Shown here: piece after piece, positions 53,252 to 62,308 of the stretch
How the letters are laid out: the number at the start of each line of letters is the position of its first letter
Position numbering within the stretch: position 1 is the stretch's first letter
NCBI RefSeq assembly: GCF_000428485.1
Contig: NZ_AUAA01000018.1
Coordinates: forward strand, 1 to 64,000
Direction of reading: 5' to 3'
From: Epilithonimonas tenax DSM 16811
GTDB taxonomy: Bacteria; Bacteroidota; Bacteroidia; Flavobacteriales; Weeksellaceae
Length of the DNA stretch: 64,000 bases
Made by a program: the position numbers and the translations under genes
The notes under the pieces: model-generated
Database searches by the model: none
What the model was told of the DNA's origin: nothing
What the model saw: only the letters and a program-made list of their open reading frames with translations

Positions 53252-53866
53252 CTACATTTTAATCATTGAAAAAACATAGAACATTTCCGTTGCTATCTGT
53301 AAACTTCTATCAGCATAGACCTTTGATTGTTCCGGTGTATTGTCTGAAATTTTAGGGTCTTCAAATGTGATAGGTATTCTCTTTTCTGCTCCTGCAATAA
53401 AAGGGCATCCGCCGTCTGCCTGTGAACAGGTCATAATAGCTGCAAACGCTGATACAGGATTGAAAGGGCTATCATATTTTTTGGAGAAACCAACAATCGG
53501 CAAAGAATTATCACTATACTTTATGGCATATACAGGATTGTCGGTATCTGCTATTTTGAAAATACTTAATCCCTGATGTGTCAATGTTTCTGCCACTTTC
53601 GGGAATAATGCCGTTTCTTCTGTACCACCCGAATAACAATGTACCTTTGGGATAACATAGTGTGCTGCTGCTACCTGTGCCCAAACCTGCGATAAATGGC
53701 TTCTTCGGGAATTGTGGGTACAAATGAAGTTGATACTTATTTCCTGACTATTGTTTACTTTTTGCTGTACAAAATCTATCAGTGGTCGTAATATATTTTT
53801 GCGTTCTTCACTGATGTTTTGAAAAGTAGTAACATTGTTTATTGTTTCAACTAAATTCTTATACAT
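53252..53866 (-). CDS. Low-molecular-weight phosphatase-type arsenate reductase
   Basis: A 204-residue protein starting at ATG 53866 (MYKNLVETIN). The frame runs 18 codons further, overlapping the DUF6428 gene, so the shorter start is better. The P-loop CTHNSRRSHLSQVW with Cys and Arg fits the LMW-PTP / thioredoxin-coupled ArsC group. TCSQADGGCPF near 155 could supply the resolving Cys pair. Arsenate reduction to arsenite for Acr3 fits the operon. Confidence 0.87.
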   Translation of the reverse strand: MYKNLVETINNVTTFQNISEERKNILRPLIDFVQQKVNNSQEISINFICTHNSRRSHLSQVWAQVAAAHYVIPKVHCYSGGTEETALFPKVAETLTHQGLSIFKIADTDNPVYAIKYSDNSLPIVGFSKKYDSPFNPVSAFAAIMTCSQADGGCPFIAGAEKRIPITFEDPKISDNTPEQSKVYADRSLQIATEMFYVFSMIKM

Positions 53867-53885
53867 TTTGATTGATTTAAAGGGT

Positions 53886-54350
53886 TTAACAACATCCTGA
53901 ATTAGGTGTGCAGGAAGCATTATTCAACGCTGATAATTTTATTTTTTGCTTTTCGACAGGAATACCGCAAGCATCCTGAGCAAGACAAGCTGTTGTTTTA
54001 CTTTTCAGTACGAATGTTTTTCCGTTGAAATCCAAATCATATTTCCCGATAGTATCAATTTGATATTCTACTTCAATTTCGGCATCTTCCATACCTAATT
54101 TTTCTTCGGATAGTTTGATGATATTTAATAGTTTGGTTGGCTTCAATCTATGTTCGTAATCGTCAGCATTCCATAATTGGAAATTGACAACTTTTTCATT
54201 GCGGATTACACCACCACAATCAATAAAAATTTTATTGATTTGCCCAACTTCGGTAACGTGGAAATGTTCGGGAACAAACGTTCCGTTCTCTAATTGAAAT
54301 TCAACATGCTCTAATGTTGGTAAGATTTCTTTGATTTTTGATAGTTTCAT
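53886..54350 (-). CDS. DUF6428-family protein
   Basis: A 154-residue protein typical of Bacteroidota arsenic operons: FQLENGTFVPEHFHVTEVG and CGGVIRNEKVVNFQLWNADD, then KLGMEDAEIEVEYQIDTIGK. C-terminal Cys (ASCTPNSGCC) may bind arsenite. It comes between ArsR and the reductase. Function not established. Confidence 0.85.
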   Translation of the reverse strand: MKLSKIKEILPTLEHVEFQLENGTFVPEHFHVTEVGQINKIFIDCGGVIRNEKVVNFQLWNADDYEHRLKPTKLLNIIKLSEEKLGMEDAEIEVEYQIDTIGKYDLDFNGKTFVLKSKTTACLAQDACGIPVEKQKIKLSALNNASCTPNSGCC

Positions 54351-54372
54351 AATTTCATTATTTAATTGTTAT

Positions 54373-54388
54373 ATTGCATTATTACGAT
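54373..54388. promoter_or_regulatory. ArsR half-operator in the ars operon
   Basis: ATTGCATTATTACGAT repeats the ATTACGAT half of the operator at 54758-54773. It lies between the arsR and DUF6428 genes and could be a second ArsR site. Confidence 0.4.
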
Positions 54389-54409
54389 TGATTTGGTTAA
54401 AATAAATGC

Positions 54410-54739
54410 TTAGCAACATTTATCAATACCTATATCGTCAACAAAGAAAGTATTGAGTTCCTTCTTAATCTGCTGCCAGACATTTTCATCAATGCAGTAG
54501 CATACACTGGTTCCCTCTATATTTCCTTTGATAATACCAATGTTTTTTAGTTCTTTCAAATGCTGCGAAATGGTAGCTTGTGCCAATCCCAATTCCTCTA
54601 CCAAGTCATTACAAATACAGGCATTTTGTTTAATGATATATTGCAGGATAGCTATGCGTGCAGGATGAGCCAATGCCTTTAGCGAAGTTGCTAAACGGTT
54701 CTGCTGTTCCGTGTATATTTCAGTTTTTGTAACTCCCAT
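54410..54739 (-). CDS. arsR: ArsR-family arsenic repressor
   Basis: A 109-residue winged-helix repressor starting at MGVTKTEIYTEQQN; three extra codons upstream are less likely. ALAHPARIAILQYIIKQNAC is followed by the metal motif ACICN and by the recognition helix LAQATISQHLKELKN. A C-terminal KCC may add to As(III) binding. First gene of the ars operon. Confidence 0.93.
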   Translation of the reverse strand: MGVTKTEIYTEQQNRLATSLKALAHPARIAILQYIIKQNACICNDLVEELGLAQATISQHLKELKNIGIIKGNIEGTSVCYCIDENVWQQIKKELNTFFVDDIGIDKCC

Positions 54740-54757
54740 TTTTATCAAAAATTATAC

Positions 54758-54773
54758 ATCGCAATATTACGAT
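54758..54773. promoter_or_regulatory. ars operator
   Basis: ATCGCAATATTACGAT is a 16-bp inverted repeat with one mismatch, 19 bases before the arsR start. Position and symmetry fit an ArsR site. Confidence 0.55.
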
Positions 54774-55181
54774 TAATATTTTAACTACCAAAATTGTTTA
54801 AAAAAATATTTAGTGAAGTTTACCCCTGTTGCACCAAATGTTGCAAATTCGGATCATTTTTTTTATCCGCTCTTTTTCATTTTCAATAATATTTACAATG
54901 TTTATTTTTATCTGGCGGTAATTCAGTAAAGATATCCTGTTGTTGATTTCCGGGCAATGATGGCGGTTGCTTTTAGGGTTGGTTTTGTTGGATGTCCTTT
55001 CAAAGCCACTTCGCTTTTTTGCAAAACGCAATTCCAAAGTCTAAAGTCCTACGTTTTTCCGAACAAAAAAGCTTTGAGGGGATGTCAGGTTCTCTTCCCT
55101 TTTTTAATTTGACGGAATGTATTGTGAACTCTGCTGTAGCTTTCCCTGCAAACTGTATAAAAAGGATTATACTAGTCATCA

Positions 55182-55350
55182 ACCTGCATAAAATAAATAC
55201 AGCTTTAAATTCATACCTGTGTAAATAAGATACAGATCATCATCATAAAATAGAATCATGCCGATCATCAAACCTGCGTAATACACATACAGCTGGAGTT
55301 CATACCTGCGTAAATCATATACAGGTCACCTGCTTAAGATAAGTACAGGT
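55182..55350 (+). repeat. Five copies of a 23-bp imperfect palindrome
   Basis: Units at 55182-55204, 55215-55237, 55272-55294, 55304-55326 and 55328-55350. Each begins ACCTG, continues with a TAA-rich centre and ends TACAG plus two bases; units 4 and 5 end CAGGT, so ACCTG...CAGGT is an inverted repeat. Steps are 33, 57, 32 and 24 bases. They look like sites for a dimeric DNA-binding protein. Confidence 0.8.
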
Positions 55351-55541
55351 CAAAATCCTTACGATTTGATCTACAATACGATAGATAAATTATCACTTTG
55401 AAAGGATTTATTATTTACTTTCGTATGCTCAGACTTCACTTCCACACATTTCCAATAAAAACAATAAAAGAATCAAAACTGCTGATTATCAATACTATTA
55501 ATCGTTTTTCAGAACTCCGAAAAATAAGCGGCTTTTTTTGA

Positions 55542-55600
55542 GCAAGATGTGTCTTTGTATATACAAACTTTTCAAGTTTGATATCCAAAGACGATCTTGC
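55542..55600. repeat. Long imperfect hairpin
   Basis: GCAAGAT plus TCTTTG plus CAAACTT pairs with AAGTTTG, CAAAGA and ATCTTGC over arms of about 26 bases around TTC. The centre CAAACTT/AAGTTTG is perfect. T-runs and CTTTTTT flank it. A transposon end, terminator or oriT-like element are options. Confidence 0.75.
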
Positions 55601-55663
55601 CTTTTTTGCAAAAAGGGGAAAAAACTGCGGAACTTGTTTTTTAGAGTTTCAGCTAATATTTTT

Positions 55664-56106
55664 TTAAGAATAGTATTTTCTTTTTAACCATAAACTAACC
55701 CTAACCAATAAAATTAAAACAGGTACTTCAACAAGAGGGCCGATGACCCCAACAAATGCTTGTGAAGAATGGATTCCAAAAACCGCTATAGCAACAGCAA
55801 TAGCTAATTCAAAATTATTTCCAGTGGCTGTAAAAGCAATAGATGCATTTTTGTCGTAAGGCAATTTCAATGCTTTAATAATGAAAAAACTGATGAAGAA
55901 TGTAAGAACAAAGTAAATTACTAATGGTATAGCAACTTTAACAACGTCCATTGGTAGCTCTAAAATTTTGTCTCCCTTCAAACTAAACATCGATACTATG
56001 GTAAACAGCAAAGCATACAATGTTATAGGTGAAATAGCCGGAATGAATTTTCTATTGAACCACTCTTTCCTTTTATCTTTTAAAAGTAAAACATAAATTA
56101 AAATTT
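55664..56106 (-). pseudogene. Acr3 C-terminal fragment
   Basis: The minus strand encodes the last 140 or so residues of a second Acr3, from [20 protein letters not shown] through [20 protein letters not shown] to the end. A TAA lies at the upstream edge, and no N-terminal part exists. It is close to, but not the same as, the 52206-53248 gene, so it is a separate diverged copy rather than a recent duplication. Confidence 0.85.
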
Positions 56107-56108
56107 AA

Positions 56109-56116
56109 TACTTTTG
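56109..56116 (+). promoter_or_regulatory. -7 element directly before 56121-56450
   Basis: TACTTTTG fits TAnnTTTG, with only TAAG before the GTG start at 56121. The message may be leaderless, as predicted for the mer regulator. Confidence 0.5.
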
Positions 56117-56120
56117 TAAG

Positions 56121-56450
56121 GTGAAAATTTTAAGACTCATATTGACATTCTATTTCTTGGCACTATCCGTAATGCCTTGTACTGATGCGTGTGGTATGAA
56201 CACAAACACTACTTCAAAAAAAAATGAGTTTGTGCGACGTGCTAATAATCAAACAAAAAGCAATGATATTTGCAGCCCTTTTTGCACTTGTAGCCATTGT
56301 AATACACCCGTTCATTTAACATTTGATGTTTTTGCACTTAAAGTAAAGAAACCTATTATTAATCCTCTACTCAAATTCCCTGTTCGAGAATTATCTTTCA
56401 TTTCCAATTTCTATGGAAATATTTGGCAACCCCCTAAGCTTACTGTTTAA
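56121..56450 (+). CDS. Small cysteine-containing exported protein (DUF6660-like)
   Basis: A 109-residue protein starting with GTG (MKILRLILTFYFLALSVMPC). A signal peptide or lipoprotein-like segment ends at a Cys. CSPFCTCSHCN near 52-62 is a likely metal site. The C-terminus FYGNIWQPPKLTV matches the tail of the 47964-48356 protein. It precedes the czc genes by 227 bases, which suggests a role with heavy-metal export. Confidence 0.7.
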   Translation: MKILRLILTFYFLALSVMPCTDACGMNTNTTSKKNEFVRRANNQTKSNDICSPFCTCSHCNTPVHLTFDVFALKVKKPIINPLLKFPVRELSFISNFYGNIWQPPKLTV

Positions 56451-56677
56451 TTTTTGCAGAGTTTTTAAATACTATTGAAGGATATTGCAAGCTAAATTTA
56501 ATTATATGTTTACTGTTTACGGTATTGTTGTTAGTACCCCTCGTACGACACAATACACAATTCATTTAGACAAATAATTATAGGCATTATATACCTCATT
56601 AGTTAGTTATTTAATTATCTGCGGGCTTACCTAAAGGGGAAGCAAGTTTTCTATTACAAAAATTTAAACAGATATAC

Positions 56678-59600
56678 GTGTTAGATAATATTATAAAATT
56701 TAGTATCAAGAACAAGCTCGTTATTGGAATAATGACCTTGTTACTTATCATTTGGGGAAGTTGGAGTATTACCAAATTATCCATTGATGCTGTACCCGAT
56801 ATTACCAATAATCAGGTACAGATTATTACGGTTTGCCCTACGTTGGCAGGTCAGGAAGTAGAACAATTAGTAACCTTTCCCATTGAGCAAAGTATTGCCA
56901 ACATTCCCGATTTGGAAGAAACCCGAAGCATTTCACGGTTTGGGCTTTCGGTAATTACTGTAGTATTTAAAGATAAAGTAGATATTTATTTTGCCCGTCA
57001 GCTTATTAATGAAAAACTGAAAGATGCCGAAGAAAAAATACCAAAAGGAATTGGGACACCGGAGCTTGCCCCTGTAAGCACCGGTTTGGGCGAAGTTTAC
57101 CAATATATCATTCACCCTAAAAAAGGAAGTGAGAAAAAATATAATGCTAAAGAACTGCGGACGATGCAGGATTGGATTGTTGCCCGCCAGCTTTTCGGCA
57201 CACCTGGAATTGCCGAAGTAAATAGTTTTGGTGGCGAACTGAAACAATATGAAGTAGCTGTAAATCCTAATCGCTTAAAAGCTATGGGTGTAAGCATTAC
57301 TGATATTTTTACTGCATTAGAAAAAAACAACCAAAATACAGGTGGTGCTTATATTGATAAGAAACCAAATGCTTATTTCATTAGAGGGATTGGATTGGTA
57401 ACTTCATTGGATGATGTAAAAAACATCAGTGTGAAAAATAATGTAGGAAGTATCCCAATTTTTATTAAAGATGTGGCAGATGTACGTTTTGGAAATGCGG
57501 TAAGATATGGAGCAATGACCTACAATGGCGAAGTAGATGCCGTAGGTGGTGTGGTGATGATGCTCAAGGGGTCAAACAGTAGCGACGTTGTAAATCGCAT
57601 CAAAGAAAAATTGCCAGTTATTCAAAAATCTTTACCTAAAGATATTATTATAGAACCCTATTTAGACCGTACAGATTTGGTTGACAGAGCGATGGGTACA
57701 GTACAAAAGAACCTGATAGAAGGAGCATTGATTGTCATCTTTGTATTGGTACTTTTCTTAGGAAATTTTAGAGCTGGATTGATTGTAGCATCTGCTATTC
57801 CTTTGGCGATGTTGTTTGCTTTGGCTTTAATGAATGTGTTTGGCGTAAGTGCCAATTTAATGAGTTTGGGAGCAATAGATTTTGGATTGATTGTAGATGG
57901 TGCGGTAATTATAGTAGAAGCTACATTGCATCATTTAGGTTTGAGAAAATCTAAACAAAAGCTTACACAGCAGGAAATGGATAGTGAAGTATTTGCCTCC
58001 GCTTCCAAAATTCGTAGCAGTGCGGCATTTGGCGAAATCATTATCCTAATCGTATATATTCCTATTCTTACATTGGTGGGTGTAGAAGGTAAAATGTTCC
58101 GGCCTATGGCGCAAACAGTAGGCTTTGCCATATTTGGAGCATTGATATTATCATTGACCTATATCCCGATGATGTGTGCTTTATTCCTATCAAAAAAACC
58201 AATGCTAAAAGAAACTATCTCGGACAGGATGATGAATTGGCTACAGAGAAAATACCAGCCATTATTGGAAAAAGCCATCAAGATAAAATATTGGTTAGTG
58301 GGAATTACTGTTTGCATATTTGCCTTTAGTCTTTTCCTGTTCAGCAGAATGGGTGGCGAATTTATACCACAATTACAGGAAGGAGATTTTACATTTGAAT
58401 TTAAAATGCCTCTCTCAGCCTCTCTTTCTCAAAGTATTGAAACTTCAATGCAAGCATCAAGAATTATCAAACAATTTGACGAAGTAAAAGTGGTAGTTGG
58501 TAAAACAGGTGCGGGAGAAGTACCTACTGACCCAATGCCTCCGGGAGCGACAGATTTAATGGTTATTTTAAAACCGCAAAGTGAATGGAAATCACATAGA
58601 ACCTATGATGAATTGGGAGAGGCAATTGAAGATAAATTAAAAGTTATTCCAGGCGTTTTTGTTGAAAAGACCCAACCTATACAAATGCGATTTAATGAAT
58701 TGATGACAGGAATAAAACAAGATGTTGCTGTAAAAATATTTGGCGAAAATTTGGACAGTCTTTCATTATATGCAAAAAAAGTAGAAAATGCAATAATAAA
58801 TGTACACGGGGTTTCAAGACCTCAAATAGAACAAGTTGATGGTTTGCCGCAAATTAATGTAGAATACGACCGTACAAGATTAGCCAATTACGGAATAAAT
58901 GTAGAAGATGTAAACAATGTATTAAGTACCGCTTTTGCAGGAAAAAGTGCAGGTGTAGTATTTGAAAACGAAAGAAGATTTGATTTGGTAGTACGTTTAG
59001 ACAGTACACATCGTAGCAGTATAGAAGATGTAAATAATCTGATGATACCAACTTCAATAGGTAATCAAATTCCGCTTTCAGAAGTAGCAAATATTGATTA
59101 CAAATTAGGACCGGCACAGATAAGCCGTGAAGCGGGCAAACGTAGAATTGTAATCGGTTTTAATGTTGAAGGTCGGGATGTACAAAGTGTTGTAGAAGAA
59201 ATTCAGCAAAAACTAAATACAGATGTAAAATTGCCATCTGGCTACTATTTCACTTACGGAGGTCAATTTGAAAACTTACGGGAAGCCAGTAACCGATTAA
59301 TGATAGCCGTTCCTGTTTCCTTATTATTGATTTTTGTACTGCTCTATTTTACATTCCGTTCTTTCAAGCAAGCAGGCTTAATATTTACAGCTATTCCAAT
59401 GAGTGCCATAGGTGGCATATTGGCTTTATTGCTTCGTGGTATGCCTTTCAGCATCAGTGCGGGTATTGGCTTTATAGCCTTGTTTGGTGTAGCAGTCCTC
59501 AACGGAATTGTATTGATAGGCACTTTCAATCAATTAGAAAAAGAAGGAATAAAGGACATTGTTGAACGAGTAATAGAAGGAACTAAAATCCGACTGCGAC

Positions 59601-61042
59601 CAGTATTGATGACAGCAACTGTTGCCAGTTTAGGATTTCTGCCAATGGCATTAAGTAGCAGTGCAGGTGCAGAAGTTCAAAAGCCTCTAGCAACGGTAGT
59701 AATTGGTGGTCTCATAACTGCAACTGTCCTGACGTTGTTTATTTTACCAATGCTATATATTATTTTTAATACAAAATTCGTAAAGAATAGTTTAAAAATG
59801 AAACCTTTGACAACGATTGTCGCTTTAGGATTTTTATTAGCTGGACAAACATTGAGTGCTCAAACCACTAAGACACTGTCGGTAGAGCAGGCAACAGAAA
59901 TGGCATTGAGCAATAATTATTCAATTAAATCGAAAGATTTGGATATTAAAGTTTCAGAAGCTTTAAAACCAACAGCCAATGAAATTCCGAAAATGAATTT
60001 CAATGCCCAACTTGGCCAATACAACAGTCCGAAGTTTGACCAGTCGTTTTCGATTTCTCAGAGTATTCCGTTTCCTACTTTGTTCAAAGCAAGAAAGGAA
60101 CTTATCGCTCAGGAAATAAAAGGAAAACAAATTAACAGAGAAATTACCGCCAACGAACTGGCAAAACAGGTGAGAACGTATTTTTATCAGATTGAATACC
60201 TTCATTACAGTCAGACAAAATTGATGAAACTGGACAGTTTGTATCAGGATTTTATCAGAATAGCAACCGTAAGATTCAATGCCGGTGATATCAAGAAAAT
60301 CGAAATAAGTACCGCAGAAACTCAGAGAGGAGAAATTAATCTTTTATTAAATCAGAATAAAATTTATCTGAAAAATGCCTACAAAAATCTGAGAACTTTG
60401 CTTAATACAGATGATGAAATTGAGATTCCACTCAATAAAAATTATCAGCCACTGAAAGCGGAATATGTTCTAGACAGTACGGCAATTGCCAATCATCCGA
60501 CCGTAAAAACATTTTACCAGGAAATGGAAATTGCCGAGAAAAATAAAAATGTTGAGAAGTCGCAAGGCTTACCGGAATTCAGTTTAGGTTATACGAATCA
60601 ATCGATTATTGGTTTTCATACCGTGAATGGGCAGGAAAAATATTATAATGCTGGAAACCGCTTTAATGTTGCCAACATCGGTGTTTCAATTCCTCTGAGT
60701 TTTGGAGCGACCAAAGCGAGAATTCAGTCTCTGGATTATCAAAAACAGATAGCAGAATCCAATGCGAAACTTCAGCAAAAACAATTGACAACTCAGTTAG
60801 AAAATAGTTTGAGCCAATACAAGCAAGACGTTCAGCAATATGATTACTACGTGAATCAGGCTTTACCCAACGCAGAAAAAATCGTAAAGGCAGGACAACT
60901 CGGGTACAAAACCGGAGAAATTTCCTACGTCGAATATCTTTTTGCATTACAGACCGCAACCAATATTCAGCTGAAATATCTGGAATCAATTCAGCAGGTC
61001 AATCAATCTGTGATTACTATTAATTCTTTAATCAATAAATAA
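56678..61042 (+). CDS. czcA: CzcA-CzcC fusion RND metal exporter
   Basis: A 1454-residue fusion. Residues 1-1040 form a heavy-metal RND pump: LMSLGAIDFGLIVDGAVIIV near 405-425 is the HME-type TM4 signature, and porter and docking domains follow the usual order. Then a Met at 1041 starts KPLTTIVALGFLLAGQTLSA, which reads as a complete signal peptide, and a TolC-like CzcC outer-membrane factor fills 1065-1454. Either it is made as one chain or the second part is also started separately. The pump start is GTG. It exports Co, Zn and Cd or Cu/Ag through an envelope-spanning complex with CzcB. Confidence 0.9.
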   Translation: MLDNIIKFSIKNKLVIGIMTLLLIIWGSWSITKLSIDAVPDITNNQVQIITVCPTLAGQEVEQLVTFPIEQSIANIPDLEETRSISRFGLSVITVVFKDKVDIYFARQLINEKLKDAEEKIPKGIGTPELAPVSTGLGEVYQYIIHPKKGSEKKYNAKELRTMQDWIVARQLFGTPGIAEVNSFGGELKQYEVAVNPNRLKAMGVSITDIFTALEKNNQNTGGAYIDKKPNAYFIRGIGLVTSLDDVKNISVKNNVGSIPIFIKDVADVRFGNAVRYGAMTYNGEVDAVGGVVMMLKGSNSSDVVNRIKEKLPVIQKSLPKDIIIEPYLDRTDLVDRAMGTVQKNLIEGALIVIFVLVLFLGNFRAGLIVASAIPLAMLFALALMNVFGVSANLMSLGAIDFGLIVDGAVIIVEATLHHLGLRKSKQKLTQQEMDSEVFASASKIRSSAAFGEIIILIVYIPILTLVGVEGKMFRPMAQTVGFAIFGALILSLTYIPMMCALFLSKKPMLKETISDRMMNWLQRKYQPLLEKAIKIKYWLVGITVCIFAFSLFLFSRMGGEFIPQLQEGDFTFEFKMPLSASLSQSIETSMQASRIIKQFDEVKVVVGKTGAGEVPTDPMPPGATDLMVILKPQSEWKSHRTYDELGEAIEDKLKVIPGVFVEKTQPIQMRFNELMTGIKQDVAVKIFGENLDSLSLYAKKVENAIINVHGVSRPQIEQVDGLPQINVEYDRTRLANYGINVEDVNNVLSTAFAGKSAGVVFENERRFDLVVRLDSTHRSSIEDVNNLMIPTSIGNQIPLSEVANIDYKLGPAQISREAGKRRIVIGFNVEGRDVQSVVEEIQQKLNTDVKLPSGYYFTYGGQFENLREASNRLMIAVPVSLLLIFVLLYFTFRSFKQAGLIFTAIPMSAIGGILALLLRGMPFSISAGIGFIALFGVAVLNGIVLIGTFNQLEKEGIKDIVERVIEGTKIRLRPVLMTATVASLGFLPMALSSSAGAEVQKPLATVVIGGLITATVLTLFILPMLYIIFNTKFVKNSLKMKPLTTIVALGFLLAGQTLSAQTTKTLSVEQATEMALSNNYSIKSKDLDIKVSEALKPTANEIPKMNFNAQLGQYNSPKFDQSFSISQSIPFPTLFKARKELIAQEIKGKQINREITANELAKQVRTYFYQIEYLHYSQTKLMKLDSLYQDFIRIATVRFNAGDIKKIEISTAETQRGEINLLLNQNKIYLKNAYKNLRTLLNTDDEIEIPLNKNYQPLKAEYVLDSTAIANHPTVKTFYQEMEIAEKNKNVEKSQGLPEFSLGYTNQSIIGFHTVNGQEKYYNAGNRFNVANIGVSIPLSFGATKARIQSLDYQKQIAESNAKLQQKQLTTQLENSLSQYKQDVQQYDYYVNQALPNAEKIVKAGQLGYKTGEISYVEYLFALQTATNIQLKYLESIQQVNQSVITINSLINK

Positions 61043-61043
61043 A

Positions 61044-62291
61044 ATGAAACAACATATCATCTATACTGCTTTTGCCTTTGTTTTTCTCCTAAACTGTGGA
61101 AAAAAGGAAGCTGCAAAAGAATCTGAAAGTGAAGTAAAAACCGAAGAACGCGGAGAGGAAACTCCACAAACCATCGCAAGCCTTACGGAGGAACAAATGA
61201 AAGCTGTCGGTATAACTTTTGGAAAAATCGAAATGAAAGAACTGACTTCCACAATCAAAGCCAATGGTGCATTACGTGTTCCTAATAATAACAAAGCAAC
61301 AATCACTTCAATGTATGGTGGAATTATCAAAACTTTGAATGTTCAGATTGGAGATTTTGTGAGAAAAGGGCAGGTGATAGCCTCTATTTCAAATCCGGAA
61401 TATATCCAGTTACAGGAGCAATATTTGACCGTCAAAAGCAGGATTGCATTTGCAGAACAGGAATACAGAAGACAAAAAGAATTGTTTGATAATGATGCCG
61501 GCGCAAAGAAAAACCTTCAAAGCTCGGATGCTGAACTGAAAACTTTAAGAACACAACTTTCATCTTTGCAGAGACAGCTTCAGATTATGGGAATCAATCC
61601 TGAAAATATTAATAATGGAAATTTGAGGTCAGGTTTGGTTATAACATCTCCAATAAGTGGCACGGTAAGCAATATTTCTTCACAAATTGGAAGTTATGTC
61701 GATATTTCTTCGCCTGTTGCGGAAATAATAGATAACGGCTCTCTACATCTCGATTTACAGATTTTTGAAAAGGATCTGCCAAAAATGAAAGTGGGGCAGA
61801 TTGTTCATTTTAAATTAACAAATAATCCGGAAACCGAGTACGATGCAAAAATCTACAGCATTGGTTCATCCTTTGAAAACGACAGCAAAACAATTTCGGT
61901 TCACTGTTCTGTAACCGGAAACAAATCCGGATTGATCGACGGAATGAATATCACAGGAATTGTAAGCCTTGATAAGAGTACAACACCGGCAGTTCCCAAT
62001 GAAGCCATTGTAGAAGCCGACAGCAAATATTTCATTTTTATGAAAACAGAGAAAAAAGCTGAAGAACATCACGAAGAGGAGGAAGGTGAACATTTAAATG
62101 AGAAGAAGATACCTGAGAAAGAAGAAAAAATGACAAATTTTGAAAAAATAGAAGTTGTAAAAGGTTCTTCCGATATGGGATATACTGCAATTACAACCGT
62201 TAATGAAATTTCTGCAAATGCGGAAGTTGTTATTAAAGGTGCATTTTTTGTCAATGCTAAACTGAGTAATTCCGGGGAACACGAACATTAA
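61044..62291 (+). CDS. czcB: CzcB/CusB-type periplasmic adaptor
   Basis: A 415-residue membrane-fusion protein that bridges the RND pump and outer-membrane channel. A lipobox (FLLNC) gives Cys18 as anchor. Barrel-sandwich and hairpin parts show as MYGGIIKTLNVQIGDFVRKG, coiled coil 125-185, and SGLVITSPISGTVSNISSQI. A His/Glu-rich stretch (EEHHEEEEGEH) and a C-terminal GEHEH suggest metal binding. It begins 1 base after the CzcA-C stop. Confidence 0.92.
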   Translation: MKQHIIYTAFAFVFLLNCGKKEAAKESESEVKTEERGEETPQTIASLTEEQMKAVGITFGKIEMKELTSTIKANGALRVPNNNKATITSMYGGIIKTLNVQIGDFVRKGQVIASISNPEYIQLQEQYLTVKSRIAFAEQEYRRQKELFDNDAGAKKNLQSSDAELKTLRTQLSSLQRQLQIMGINPENINNGNLRSGLVITSPISGTVSNISSQIGSYVDISSPVAEIIDNGSLHLDLQIFEKDLPKMKVGQIVHFKLTNNPETEYDAKIYSIGSSFENDSKTISVHCSVTGNKSGLIDGMNITGIVSLDKSTTPAVPNEAIVEADSKYFIFMKTEKKAEEHHEEEEGEHLNEKKIPEKEEKMTNFEKIEVVKGSSDMGYTAITTVNEISANAEVVIKGAFFVNAKLSNSGEHEH

Positions 62292-62308
62292 TTTTAAAAT
62301 CTACGACA

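Larger units (their letters stand above)
54774..55663. other. Non-coding region with repeat arrays
   Basis: No supported gene in about 900 bases. ORFs of 60-78 codons on both strands around 54990-55230 have no features. It contains the 23-bp repeats (55182-55350) and a long hairpin (55542-55600). It separates the ars genes from a second Acr3 fragment and may be an old insertion site. Confidence 0.55.

Noticed and set aside
54810-55228. Several ORFs of 60-78 codons on both strands
   Set aside because: All overlap each other and have no recognisable features.
55182-55350. CRISPR-like repeats
   Set aside because: Spacers are 1 to 34 bases, units are variable palindromes, and no cas gene is nearby.
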